The notes under the pieces are model-generated. The model made no database searches and was not told where the DNA came from. It was given only the letters and a program-made list of their open reading frames with translations. 64,000 bases of DNA from Microtetraspora glauca (lineage in GTDB: Bacteria > Actinomycetota > Actinomycetes > Streptosporangiales > Streptosporangiaceae), in NCBI GenBank assembly GCA_001570385.1, contig BBYL01000021.1, forward strand, positions 265,634 through 329,633, written 5' to 3'. Below, one piece after another: positions 25,785 to 34,377 of the stretch (within the stretch, counting starts at the first letter, position 1; every line of letters begins with the position of its first letter). Made by a program: the position numbers and the translations under genes.

Positions 25785-27101
25785 ATGCCCCCGACCGCCG
25801 TGGCGACCCCGCCTGAGCGCGCGGCGACCCCGATGACGACCCTGGACCAACTGCTGGACCGAGGCCGCACGCAGGGTCACCTTTCCCTGCCGGAGCTTCG
25901 CGAGGCGTTCGGCCAGGCCGGAGTCGCTCCCGCGGAAGGCCGCGCGATCCTGCGCGAGCTCACCGAGGCGGGTGTCGACCTCACGGAGGCCGCGCCGGCA
26001 CAGAAGGCACCACGCAAGGCCGCGAAGGCCGCCAAGCCCAGGAAGTCCAAGCGCGCCAACGCGGCCGACGAGGCCCGGGGTGACGTCCCCGACGAGGACG
26101 AGGAGTGGACCGCCGAGCGGCACGCCGAGGAGGATTCGGGCGACGACAGCGCGCCGATCGACCTCGACGACAACTCCTCGGTCATGGGCGACTCCGTCCA
26201 CACCTACCTCAAGTCCATCGGACGGCGTACGCTGCTCACCGCCGCGCAGGAGGTCGAGCTGGCCAAGCGCATCGAGGCCGGCCTGTACGCGGAGCACAAG
26301 CTGGAGACCGCGCTGGAGAACGGCGAGATGCTCCGTCCCGAGGTCCGCGAGGACCTCGAATGGGTCATCGAAGACGGCAAGCGCGCCAAGGACCACATGC
26401 TGGAGGCCAACCTCCGCCTGGTCGTGTCGGTCGCGAAGAAGTACACCGATCGCGGCATGGCCCTGCTCGACGTCGTGCAGGAAGGCAACCTGGGCCTGAT
26501 CAGGGCGGTCGAGAAGTTCGACTACACCAAGGGCTACAAGTTCTCCACGTACGCCATGTGGTGGATCAGGCAGGCCATCCAGCGCGGCTTCGCGGACTCG
26601 GCCCGGACCATCCGGCTGCCCGTCCACGTGCTGGAGATGCTGTCCAAGCTGTCCCGCGTGGAGCGTGACATGCACCAGCGTCTCGGCCGGGAGCCCTCGC
26701 CCGAGGAGCTGGCGGTCGAGCTGGACAAGACCCCCGACCAGATCGAGGAGCTGCTCCGTACGAGCAGGCAGCCGATCAGCCTCGACTCCACGATCGGCGA
26801 GGACGGCGAGACCCGCATCGGCGACCTGATCGAGGATGTGGACTCCCCCGAGGCGTCCGAGGTCGTGGACCGGCAGCTGCTGGCCGAGCAGCTCAAGGGC
26901 GTGCTCGGGAACCTGTCTCCCCGCGAGGCGAAGATAATGGCCCTGCGCTTCGGCCTGGCCGACGGCAAGCCGCACACCCTCGACGAGATCGGAAAGTTCC
27001 TCGGCCTCACGAGGGAGCGGATCCGCCAGCTTGAGAAGGAGTCGCTGTCCAAGCTGCGCCACCCGAGCAACACCCGGCCGCTGCTCGACTGGGCCAGCTG
27101 A
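25785..27101 (+). CDS. rpoD: Principal RNA polymerase sigma factor (RpoD/HrdB/SigA)
   Basis: The main housekeeping sigma-70 factor, 438 residues. A short region 1.1 (about 10-60) is followed by an Ala/Lys-rich and acidic linker. Region 1.2 begins DSVHTYLKSIGR, region 2 contains DVVQEGNLGLIRAVEKFD and YKFSTYAMWWIRQAIQR, region 3 includes RLPVHVLEMLSKL, and region 4 ends with RERIRQLEKESLSKLRHPS. All conserved core and -10/-35 contacting parts are present. GGAGGAGGTG upstream supports the ATG at 25785 over an earlier in-frame start. A strong hairpin follows. Confidence 0.96.
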   Translation: MPPTAVATPPERAATPMTTLDQLLDRGRTQGHLSLPELREAFGQAGVAPAEGRAILRELTEAGVDLTEAAPAQKAPRKAAKAAKPRKSKRANAADEARGDVPDEDEEWTAERHAEEDSGDDSAPIDLDDNSSVMGDSVHTYLKSIGRRTLLTAAQEVELAKRIEAGLYAEHKLETALENGEMLRPEVREDLEWVIEDGKRAKDHMLEANLRLVVSVAKKYTDRGMALLDVVQEGNLGLIRAVEKFDYTKGYKFSTYAMWWIRQAIQRGFADSARTIRLPVHVLEMLSKLSRVERDMHQRLGREPSPEELAVELDKTPDQIEELLRTSRQPISLDSTIGEDGETRIGDLIEDVDSPEASEVVDRQLLAEQLKGVLGNLSPREAKIMALRFGLADGKPHTLDEIGKFLGLTRERIRQLEKESLSKLRHPSNTRPLLDWAS

Positions 27102-27150
27102 CCGCCGCCGGCCCATGCCGGCCGGACACGATCACACCGGCGATCACACG

Positions 27151-27188
27151 GATACGGCCCGTGCCCTCATGAGGGCACGGGCCGTATC
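27151..27188 (+). terminator. Perfect 38-bp palindromic terminator after rpoD
   Basis: A 19-bp arm (27151-27169, beginning GATACGGCCCGTGCC) is followed immediately by its exact complement (27170-27188). The RNA would fold into a very stable hairpin with a minimal loop at CTCATGAG. No T-tract follows. It lies 50 nt past the rpoD stop and could also serve the leftward gene that ends at 27260. Confidence 0.8.
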
Positions 27189-27259
27189 GGCGTTTCAAGG
27201 GGCGTCTCCCGAGGACCCGAGGACCCGGCGGTCCACCACGGGCCGTTCCGGGAGACCGC

Positions 27260-27658
27260 TCAGCGGGCCACCGCGGCGGCACGCGGCAGCCGGACGATGC
27301 CGGTGAGCCGGTGCGCCTCCCGCACGGTGCGCAGGCGGTTCACCTCGGCGGTCCACATGGCGCCCTGGGGAGTGGCCTTACCCTTCCTGCGGCGGATGCG
27401 GTCGTCATAGGACTTCACGCCGAACGTGGCGCGCTGCGCGGCCTCCGCGGCCCGCAGGGCGTCGGTGAGCGCACGGTCGAGTTCGAGACCGGCCTCACGC
27501 AGCTCCTGCTCGGACGCCGCCACGGCCTGCTTCTCGCGCAGGGCGAGCTCGGCCGCCCTCGCCTTCTCCAGGAGGTCGTGGTATCCCTTTCCGACCTCCT
27601 GGTCGGCGTGGTACCTGACCTCCGCCTCCCGGCTCACACGCGGACGGAAAAACGCCAT
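27260..27658 (-). CDS. Hypothetical helical protein
   Basis: A 132-residue soluble protein, mostly charged helix with heptad-like spacing (about 20-85, KARAAELALREKQAVAASEQ), then a basic region KSYDDRIRRRKGKATPQG. No signal peptide or membrane segment. GAAGGA precedes the ATG at 27658. I do not recognise a family. It is convergent with rpoD. Confidence 0.65.
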   Translation of the reverse strand: MAFFRPRVSREAEVRYHADQEVGKGYHDLLEKARAAELALREKQAVAASEQELREAGLELDRALTDALRAAEAAQRATFGVKSYDDRIRRRKGKATPQGAMWTAEVNRLRTVREAHRLTGIVRLPRAAAVAR

Positions 27659-27749
27659 CGACGGTCCTTCCAGATCGAGCACATATCGCTGGCCGTAGCG
27701 TACGCCGTTTCGCCGCGTCCCTCACATCCGGGCCGGGCGGCGTCCTTTA

Positions 27750-27768
27750 CACAGTAAGGTGGACTGTG
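27750..27768. promoter_or_regulatory. Possible operator of the TetR gene
   Basis: CACAGT (27750-27755) and ACTGTG (27763-27768) are inverted copies with 7 nt between, covering a TAAGGT -10-like hexamer just before the TetR coding start. Autoregulation is the likely use, but the arms are short. Confidence 0.33.
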
Positions 27769-27773
27769 GCAGC

Positions 27774-28358
27774 ATGATCGACATGCCTGCCAAGCGACCG
27801 CCGGTCCCGCTCTCCCTCGAACGCATCATCGACGCCGCGCTGCACATCGCCGACGGGCAGGGCCTGCGCCGGCTGACCATGCGCCGCCTCGGCGACGCGC
27901 TCCAGGTGGAGGCCATGGCGATCTACCACCACCTCCCCCGGGGCAAGGAGGCGCTGATGGACGTCCTGGCCGAGCACGTGACCACGGTGCGGGTGGAGGC
28001 CGAGGGCACCTGGCAGGAGCGCGCCCGCGCCTGGGCCCGCGCCGGCCGGGTCGCCCTGCTCGACCACCCCGGCGTGTTGTCGCTCGCCCTCACCAAACCC
28101 CCCAAGGGCACCGCGCTGATGGCGATCAGGGACCAGACGGAGCAGCTCGCCGAGGCCGGGCTCGGCGGCGCGGCCGACGCCGTACGGGCCCTGCGGGCGT
28201 ACGTCTTCGGCAGCGTCGCGGTGGAGGTGCAGCAGTCGGGCTGGGCCGACCCCGACGCGACCGTGCGGGACGCGCGGACCGCCGAGGGCGAGCGGGAGTT
28301 CGAGCGCGGCCTCGACGCGCTCCTCGCCGGCCTCCAGGCCACCGGCCACGCCACCTGA
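27774..28358 (+). CDS. TetR-family regulator
   Basis: A 194-residue repressor. The helix-turn-helix is GLRRLTMRRLGDALQVEAMA followed by YHHLPRGKEAL (about residues 25-65). The C-terminal part resembles the TetR_C class seen in tetracycline-repressor-like proteins. Starts are possible at 27759 (GTG), 27774 and 27783; none has a clear ribosome site. Its ligand and targets are unknown. Confidence 0.82.
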   Translation: MIDMPAKRPPVPLSLERIIDAALHIADGQGLRRLTMRRLGDALQVEAMAIYHHLPRGKEALMDVLAEHVTTVRVEAEGTWQERARAWARAGRVALLDHPGVLSLALTKPPKGTALMAIRDQTEQLAEAGLGGAADAVRALRAYVFGSVAVEVQQSGWADPDATVRDARTAEGEREFERGLDALLAGLQATGHAT

Positions 28359-28397
28359 GAGGCGGGGTGGCCATGCCACCTGAGCCGCCGCCCCGGG

Positions 28398-29303
28398 TCA
28401 TGAGCGCGGCCGCGCTCCCTTGCTCCGTCGGCCGCTGATCGCACGGAAGGTGTCCTCCAGGGCGGTGAGGGTCTCATCGTACGTGCGCTGGGCGGCCACC
28501 CCGACGAAGAGGCAGTCGACGACGGTGAGCTGGGCGATCCTGCTGCCCATCGCTCCGGGGCGGAACGGGGCCTCGCGTACCGCGGTCTTCAGCACGATGT
28601 CGGCCAGCTCCGTGATCGGCGAGGGGTGGAAGTTCGTGATCGCGATCGTGGTCGCCCCGTGGTCGCCGGCGAGCCGCAGCGCCTCCAGGACGTCGACCGT
28701 GGTGCCGGTGTGCGAGATGCCGATCGCGACGTCGCCCTCGCGCAGCAGCGCGGCCGAGGTGAGCGCGCTGTGGAAGTCCGGCCAGGCGAACGCCACCAGG
28801 CCGATCCGGTGCAGTTTCTGGTGCAGGTCGGCCGCGACATACCCGCTCGCCCCCGCGCCGTAGAGATCCACTCGGCGGGCCGGGGCGATCACCTCGACCG
28901 CGCGCTCCAGGGCGGCGACGTCGAGGTGCTCGGCGGTCTCCGCCGCCGCGCGGGAGTCGCTGTAGCCGATCTTGGCGACGATCTCCTCCAGCGGGTCGCC
29001 GGCGTTGATGTCGCCGTCGAGCGGGCGGGCGCCGCCGGCCCGGGAGGCCTCCAGCGTCGCCTCGCGGGCGAGCGCGAACCGCAGCTCGGGATAGCCGCGC
29101 AGTCCCAGGGCCCGGCAGAACCGCAGAACCGTGGTCTCCGAGGTGCCGCACTCGCGGGCCAGCATGCCGATCGACCGGTCGGCGACGCCCTGGGGATCGG
29201 CCAGCACCGCGTGCGCGACCCGTTGCTCGGCCGGCCGCAGGGACGGGAGCGCGCCACGCAGCCGTACCAGGATGCCGCCCGAGTAGTCATTGCCGGGGTC
29301 CAC
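28398..29303 (-). CDS. RpiR/MurR-family regulator with SIS domain
   Basis: A 301-residue regulator: N-terminal RpiR helix-turn-helix (about 15-90, with MLARECGTSETTVLRFCRALGL) and a C-terminal sugar-isomerase (SIS) domain (about 125-260, with DLYGAGASGYVA and GISHTGTTVDV) that binds sugar phosphates. It is the last gene of the murQ/ABC operon and by analogy with MurR should sense N-acetylmuramic acid 6-phosphate or a related compound. The GTG at 29303 follows GGGAGG; an ATG at 29333 is in frame but less well placed. Confidence 0.9.
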   Translation of the reverse strand: MDPGNDYSGGILVRLRGALPSLRPAEQRVAHAVLADPQGVADRSIGMLARECGTSETTVLRFCRALGLRGYPELRFALAREATLEASRAGGARPLDGDINAGDPLEEIVAKIGYSDSRAAAETAEHLDVAALERAVEVIAPARRVDLYGAGASGYVAADLHQKLHRIGLVAFAWPDFHSALTSAALLREGDVAIGISHTGTTVDVLEALRLAGDHGATTIAITNFHPSPITELADIVLKTAVREAPFRPGAMGSRIAQLTVVDCLFVGVAAQRTYDETLTALEDTFRAISGRRSKGARPRS

Positions 29304-29354
29304 GCCGCCTCCCTGGGAGTCTCTGAAACGCACTGCGAATCGCGGGGTTGCTCA

Positions 29355-30185
29355 CTACTTGCTCATGCCGGCGGTCAATCCGGCGATGATCTGCTTGGTC
29401 GCCAGGACGAACAGCACGAAGAGCGGCGCCGTGGCGAGGACCAGCCCGGCGAACAAGGCCGACCAGTCGGTCGTGTACTCGCCGAAGAACTGCGACAACC
29501 CGCGCGGGATGGTGAACTTCTCGTCGGAGCGCAGCAGCACCAGCGGGTAGAGGAACTCATGCCACAGCGGCACGAACTGGAACAGCATCACCGACGCCAG
29601 CGCGGGCCGCACCAGCGGCAGCATGATCCGCCCGAAGATCCGGAACTCTCCGGCGCCGTCGATCCGGGCCGCCTCGTCCAGTTCGCCGGGCAGGGAACGG
29701 TAGAACGCCGACAGCACGAAGACGCAGAACGGCACCCCGGACGCGGCGTACAGCAGCGTGAGTCCGAGCAGCGAGTCGATCAACCCCATGGAGTCCATGA
29801 GGTAGAAGATCGGCACCAGGCCCAGCCGGATCGGCAGCATCAGCCCGGCCAGGAAGTACGCCCCGAGCACCCGGTTGCCGAAGAAGTCGTAGCGGGCCAG
29901 CGGGTAGGCCGCCAGCGCGGAGACCACCGTCCCCAGCAGCACCGCGCCACAGGTGACGGTCAGCGAGTTCAGGAAGTACGTGCTGAACGACGCCTCCGTC
30001 CACACCTGGCGGTAACTGTGCAGCGTGGGGGACGCCGGCAGCCCCAGCGGCGCGGTGAAGATCTCGCCCGTCGGCCGCAGCGAGTTGAGCACCATGATGA
30101 CCAACGGCAGCAGCGCGACGACCGCGTACCCCCACAGCAGCAGGTGGACGGCGACCCGCCCCGGAGCCCGGCGTCCGGCCCTCAC
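29355..30185 (-). CDS. Sugar ABC transporter permease (MalG-like)
   Basis: A 276-residue inner-membrane permease with six helices and the EAA loop DEAARIDGAGEFRIFGRIML, which docks the ATPase. It overlaps the upstream permease by 4 nt (GTGA) and forms the second half of the channel. No ATPase gene is in the operon, so a shared MsiK-type ATPase is probably used, as is common in actinobacteria. Confidence 0.92.
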   Translation of the reverse strand: MRAGRRAPGRVAVHLLLWGYAVVALLPLVIMVLNSLRPTGEIFTAPLGLPASPTLHSYRQVWTEASFSTYFLNSLTVTCGAVLLGTVVSALAAYPLARYDFFGNRVLGAYFLAGLMLPIRLGLVPIFYLMDSMGLIDSLLGLTLLYAASGVPFCVFVLSAFYRSLPGELDEAARIDGAGEFRIFGRIMLPLVRPALASVMLFQFVPLWHEFLYPLVLLRSDEKFTIPRGLSQFFGEYTTDWSALFAGLVLATAPLFVLFVLATKQIIAGLTAGMSK

Positions 30186-31150
30186 ACCAGCTTCCTTTCG
30201 CGGCGGCGGAAGTACGAGGTGGCCAGCATCGACACCCCGAAGATGAACACGAACATCAGCACGGCGAGTGCCGACGACCGCCCGATCGCCTCCACGCCGC
30301 CCTCCACGAACGCGACCCGGTAGAACAGCAGACCGAGCACGTCGGTCGAACCCGCCGGGGACCCGGTCGAGCCGGACATCGCGTAGACCAGCCCGAAGGC
30401 GTTGAAGTTTCCGATGAACGTCAGCACGCTCACCACGCCGATCGCCGGCGTGAGCAGCGGCAGCGTCACCCGCCGGAACGCCTGCCAGGCCGAGGCCCCG
30501 TCGACCCGGGCCGCCTCGTGGTACTCGGCCGGGATTCCGGCGAGCGCGGCGGAGAACAGCAGCATGGGGAAGCCCACCCACTGCCACGCGTTCACCAGGA
30601 CGACGATCGGCAGCGCCGTACGGGTGTCACCCAGCCAGGGCAACGCCCACGAGTCCAGCCCGACCGCCTCGAGCAGCGCGTTGACCGGGCCGAACATCGG
30701 ATTGAGCAGAAGGCTCCACAGGTAGCCGACGACCAGCGGGTCCACGAGGTACGGGGTGGTGAACGCGCCCTGCAGGAACCGCTTGCCGCGGCCGTAACGG
30801 AACAGCAGGAGGGCGAAGAGCAGCCCGACCGTGGTCTGGATCAGCATCGTCCCGGCGAAGAACAGGGCGTTGTGCGCGAACGCCCGCCACAACTGCTCGT
30901 CGTACGGGTAGATGCCGAGCAGGTCACGGTAATTGTCGAACCCGGCGAACCCCACCTGCCGGATCCCACGCCACTCGAAGAAGCTGTAGTCGAGCGCGCT
31001 GACCAGCGGATAGACGATGAAGACCGAATAGAGCAGAAGCGCGGGCAGCAGGAAGACGGCCAGCACCCGCCACCGCGGCACGTACCGGCGACCGGCGCCG
31101 GTACGTGCCGCGCGACGCCGGGGAGCGCTCAGTTCCCTGGCTTGAACCAC
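30182..31150 (-). CDS. Sugar ABC transporter permease (MalF/UgpA-like)
   Basis: A 322-residue permease with six predicted helices after a basic N terminus. The EAA loop is HEAARVDGASAWQAFRRVTL. The start overlaps the end of the binding-protein gene by 22 nt and its end overlaps the next permease by 4 nt, so the group is tightly coupled. Confidence 0.92.
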   Translation of the reverse strand: MVQARELSAPRRRAARTGAGRRYVPRWRVLAVFLLPALLLYSVFIVYPLVSALDYSFFEWRGIRQVGFAGFDNYRDLLGIYPYDEQLWRAFAHNALFFAGTMLIQTTVGLLFALLLFRYGRGKRFLQGAFTTPYLVDPLVVGYLWSLLLNPMFGPVNALLEAVGLDSWALPWLGDTRTALPIVVLVNAWQWVGFPMLLFSAALAGIPAEYHEAARVDGASAWQAFRRVTLPLLTPAIGVVSVLTFIGNFNAFGLVYAMSGSTGSPAGSTDVLGLLFYRVAFVEGGVEAIGRSSALAVLMFVFIFGVSMLATSYFRRRERKLV

Positions 31151-32433
31151 TGCTCGATGCCCTTCTGCACACTCTCGGCGGCCGCCTCGGGGCCGGTCTG
31201 GCCCGCGAGCATCTTCTGCAGCTCGTCCCGGAAGACCGCGTCACCGTTCGGCTGGCCGTACCGGAAGTCGACGAGCAGTGTGTACGGCGCGCCGTTGGCG
31301 GCGTAGTTCTTGGCCATCTCGGCCAGCAGCGGGTCCGACGGCGTGACCCCGGGGACCGCGGAGAGTTGCTTCAGCTCGGTCGCGTAGAGCTGCCCGAACT
31401 CCGGCGTCGCCATCCACTTGACCAGCTCGAGCGCCTCGGCCTGGTGGGCCGACTTGGCGTTGACACCGAACGAGCCGTCGGCCCAGCCCGGCGTGACGGG
31501 TGTGGTCTCGGGGGAGCCGGGCGGCGGCGGCACCTGGAAGACGCCGATCTCCAGGCTCGGGTCGGCCTTGAGCAGGGGCGCCAGGTCGAAGGTGCCCGTC
31601 GGGTACATCGCGGCCTTCCCGGTGGCGAACAGCGCCTGGACGTCGGGGATCTTGACCGCCACCACGTCCTTGGGGAAGTACGGCTCCAGGTCCTTGACCA
31701 GTTTGACGGAGGCGGTGAAGTCGGGGTCAGTGAACTTCTTCTGTCCGCCGAGCACCGCGTCCCGGAACGCGGTGCCGCCGTAGCGGGCGTTGCCGAAGAT
31801 CTCGTGGACGATCGGCAGCGTCCAGGTGGCGTCGGGGCCGGCCGCGACGGCGAACGGCGTGATCCCCGCGGCCTTCAGCTTCTTGGCCGCCGCGATCATC
31901 TCGTCCCAGGTGGCGGGGGGCTGGATGCCGTTGTCGCCGAACAGCTTCTTGTTGTAGAGCACCTGGAGGGTCTGGTACGCGAACGGCACGCCGTAGATCT
32001 TGCCGTCCTTGTGGCCCTTGGCGCCTTCCAGCAGCTTGGCGTCGAAGCCGGACAGCGCGTCCACCTTGCCGTCCAGCGGCAGGAGCTGGTCCGCCTCGAC
32101 CAGCGGCTGGAGTCCGCCGTACGCCCGAAGCTGGGCGACGTCCGGCCCTCCGCTCCCGGACAGGCCGGTCGCCAGGATGTTGTTGTACTCGGTGGCCTGG
32201 AACGGCTTGAACTCGACGTGGATCTTCGGGTGTGACTCCTCGAACGTGGCGAGGATCTTCTCGTACGCCTTGACGTCCTCCACCCGCCACGACCACAGAC
32301 TCAGCGTGACCTTGCCGGCGTCCGCCTTGTCGCCCCCGTCGGACGCGCCGCCGGACGCGCCGCCGCCGGGCGCGCACGCCGCCAGCGCCACCGCGAGCAC
32401 CCCGATCGCCCCCGCGATCCACCTTCTCTTCAT
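31129..32433 (-). CDS. Extracellular sugar-binding lipoprotein
   Basis: A 434-residue family 1 solute-binding protein. The lipobox is LAAC (Cys at about residue 20), followed by a Gly/Ser linker and the binding domain beginning VTLSLWSWRVEDV. Recognisable blocks include FEESHPKIHVEFKPF and GKAAMYPTGTFDLAPL. It would deliver a sugar to the two permeases. Its ATG overlaps the murQ stop (ATGA) and GGGAAG lies upstream. The operon partner MurQ suggests MurNAc or a muropeptide sugar as ligand. Confidence 0.92.
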   Translation of the reverse strand: MKRRWIAGAIGVLAVALAACAPGGGASGGASDGGDKADAGKVTLSLWSWRVEDVKAYEKILATFEESHPKIHVEFKPFQATEYNNILATGLSGSGGPDVAQLRAYGGLQPLVEADQLLPLDGKVDALSGFDAKLLEGAKGHKDGKIYGVPFAYQTLQVLYNKKLFGDNGIQPPATWDEMIAAAKKLKAAGITPFAVAAGPDATWTLPIVHEIFGNARYGGTAFRDAVLGGQKKFTDPDFTASVKLVKDLEPYFPKDVVAVKIPDVQALFATGKAAMYPTGTFDLAPLLKADPSLEIGVFQVPPPPGSPETTPVTPGWADGSFGVNAKSAHQAEALELVKWMATPEFGQLYATELKQLSAVPGVTPSDPLLAEMAKNYAANGAPYTLLVDFRYGQPNGDAVFRDELQKMLAGQTGPEAAAESVQKGIEQWFKPGN

Positions 32434-33377
32434 GAGACTTCCCTTCGGCCGGTAGCCAGTTCGGCGAGCGCCGCGCGGACCCTGCCGCCGGCGGCCTGTA
32501 ATGCGATTCGCGCCTCTCCCACGGGGGCATCGGCGAGGAGGCAGACCAGGGCGACCTTCAGGTCCCCTTCTGCCGCGGTGAGCGTTTCGGCGCACTGCGC
32601 CTCGGTGCGGCCGGTGGCCTCTTCGAGGATCGTGACCAGGCGGCCGCGGAGTTTGGCGTTGGTGGCGGTCACATCGATCATGAGATTCGAGTACGTCCGC
32701 CCGAGCCGGATCATGACCGCGGTGGAGAACGCGTTCAGCACGAGCTTCTGCGCGGTTCCCGCCTTCATCCGCGTCGATCCCGCGATGACCTCGGGGCCGG
32801 TGTCGACCGCGATGTGGACGTCGACCTCGTCACCCAGCGGCGCCGCCGGGTTCGACGACACCAGGACGGTCGCCGCCCCCGCCGCACTCGCCGCGCGCAG
32901 CGCCCCCGCGACGTACGGCGTGCGGCCGCTCGCCGACAGCCCGATCGCCAGGTCGCCCTCCCCCAGGCCGAGCGCCTCGGCGGCGCCCGTCGCCGCGTCG
33001 TCCTCCACGTTCTCCATCGCCTGCTCGAAAGCGGAGGTGCCGCCCGCGTGGTGCGCGACGACCCGCTCCGGGGCGATCGTGTACGTCGGCACGAGCTCGG
33101 CCGCGTCGAGCACCGCGATGCGGCCGGAACTGCCCGCGCCGAAGTAGTGGATCGACCGGCCCGTCAGCAGCGCGCTCACTCCGAAGTCGACCGCCGTGGC
33201 CAGCTCGGGGAGGACGGCGCGGACCGCGGGAGCGACCAGGCCGTCCTCGTCGTTGATGAGCTTCAGCATCTCGAGGGTCGAACGGAGGTCGATGTCGAGC
33301 GTGCGCGGGTTGGCGCCTTCCGTGGGGGCCGCCACCCTGACCGCCTCAAACTCGTCGTCCGTCACGAAGTTTTCCAC
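32430..33377 (-). CDS. murQ: N-acetylmuramic acid 6-phosphate etherase
   Basis: A 315-residue SIS-fold enzyme that removes lactate from MurNAc-6-P to give GlcNAc-6-P. Family blocks seen: EGANPRTLDIDLRSTLEMLKL, HYFGAGSSGRIAVLDAAE, ERVVAHHAGG, ENVEDDAATG with the catalytic Glu, IGLSASGRTPYV, GSTRMKAGTAQKLVLN and the C-terminal cap. It heads the operon and starts at a GTG. It places peptidoglycan-sugar salvage as the operon function. Confidence 0.95.
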   Translation of the reverse strand: MENFVTDDEFEAVRVAAPTEGANPRTLDIDLRSTLEMLKLINDEDGLVAPAVRAVLPELATAVDFGVSALLTGRSIHYFGAGSSGRIAVLDAAELVPTYTIAPERVVAHHAGGTSAFEQAMENVEDDAATGAAEALGLGEGDLAIGLSASGRTPYVAGALRAASAAGAATVLVSSNPAAPLGDEVDVHIAVDTGPEVIAGSTRMKAGTAQKLVLNAFSTAVMIRLGRTYSNLMIDVTATNAKLRGRLVTILEEATGRTEAQCAETLTAAEGDLKVALVCLLADAPVGEARIALQAAGGRVRAALAELATGRREVS

Positions 33378-33394
33378 CCCAAAGGAGAACGTGT

Positions 33395-33428
33395 TGGAAA
33401 ATTAGTTTCACAATGAGCCGGGCGTCAA
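33395..33428 (-). promoter_or_regulatory. Promoter and RpiR-type operator of the murQ operon
   Basis: On the minus strand TTGACG (33423-33428), an 18-nt spacer and TAATTT (33399-33404) form a sigma-70 promoter about 20 nt before the murQ start. A palindrome TGAAACTAATTTTCCA (33395-33410) covers the -10 and fits the TGAAA-N5-TTTCA-like pattern of RpiR regulators. The operon-encoded RpiR protein is its probable ligand-sensitive repressor. Confidence 0.62.
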
Positions 33429-34051
33429 TACCTGGATCCAGCCACCGGGGACGTACAACCCCGCGCCGCGCGGGGCTCCGGCCCGCGGCGTGATGTCCTC
33501 CAACTCCTCAGATGTAGGAAAATGTCATGCAAGGTCACCGCTTTGACTGGAAGTTACTTACATTCGGCCCGGATGGTCAACGTTTGCTTGACTGAAATCT
33601 CACGCGAGCCGATCTCAGCCACGCAAGGGCCGACCCGGCGGATGTGGGCCCGGCCGCCAAGCTCCTCGCCGCGGGCCGGCGGCCTCGACCACCCGGCGTC
33701 GGCCCGCCCCGACCCGGCCGTCACACAGCGCCTGGACGATCTCCCGGACGACCTGGAGGCGGCTCCGGAAACCGTAATCCGCCGGTTATCAGACGGACGG
33801 CGTGTCGAGCTTGGACCGTTATCATCCCTGGGGCACCCTTGTGGGATAGCTCACAGCGTGGTGAGCGGAACCCGTATGGGCGCCCCCCGGCCCCCTTTCC
33901 AGGACCGGCGGAAACCGTCCTAACGGACTATGTCGCCACGAGGCGAGCGGACGGCACACTGGTCTCGTCCATTGTGCGGTTAGTCACACATCAACCCCAG
34001 ACGCCCGCCGCCTCGCGCGACGGGCGAACGATAAGACACGGAGCCCCGGCG
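33429..34051. other. Gene-free region between murQ and the DUF5999 gene
   Basis: Beyond the murQ promoter I find no coding frame with a credible start. A small inverted repeat GCTCAC/GTGAGC lies at 33849-33866, and 33530-33600 is less GC-rich than its surroundings and may carry promoters. Nothing here supports a tRNA or named RNA. Confidence 0.4.
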
Positions 34052-34252
34052 ATGTGCCCTCATAGCCCGTCCTGTCCGAGCGCGGAAGCGAAGGACCGAG
34101 AAGCCGCCCGCACCATCGCGGCGCACCCCGAGCAGGGGTGGAGCCTGCTGTGCAACGGCGTCGTCCTCTTCGAGGACACCGGCGAGCTGCTGCCCGACGG
34201 AGCGGTCATCGCCCCGCACCGCCCCACCGACCTGGCTTCCAGCGCCGCCTGA
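34052..34252 (+). CDS. DUF5999 family small protein
   Basis: A 66-residue protein beginning MCPHSPSCPSAEAKDREAAR and ending with ELLPDGAVIAPHRP, the signature of DUF5999. Two cysteines and a His near the start could bind metal (C-P-H-x3-C). The central GWSLLCNGVVLFEDTGELL is strictly typical. Function unknown; the family is spread through actinobacteria. GGAG upstream supports the ATG. Confidence 0.82.
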   Translation: MCPHSPSCPSAEAKDREAARTIAAHPEQGWSLLCNGVVLFEDTGELLPDGAVIAPHRPTDLASSAA

Positions 34253-34377
34253 TCGATCGCGGCCAGGTCACCCGGCTGGTCCGTCCAGCCGGGGCCCTCC
34301 CGTCCCTTCACCCGATTCCGCTCGCCCCATCCCCCGTCCGTTCCACCGCTCGCGGTCCCGTGGCCGACCCCCGGCTC

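Noticed and set aside
33429..34051. A tRNA or named small RNA in the 0.6-kb gap
   Set aside because: No cloverleaf, T-loop motif or strong terminator was found by eye.
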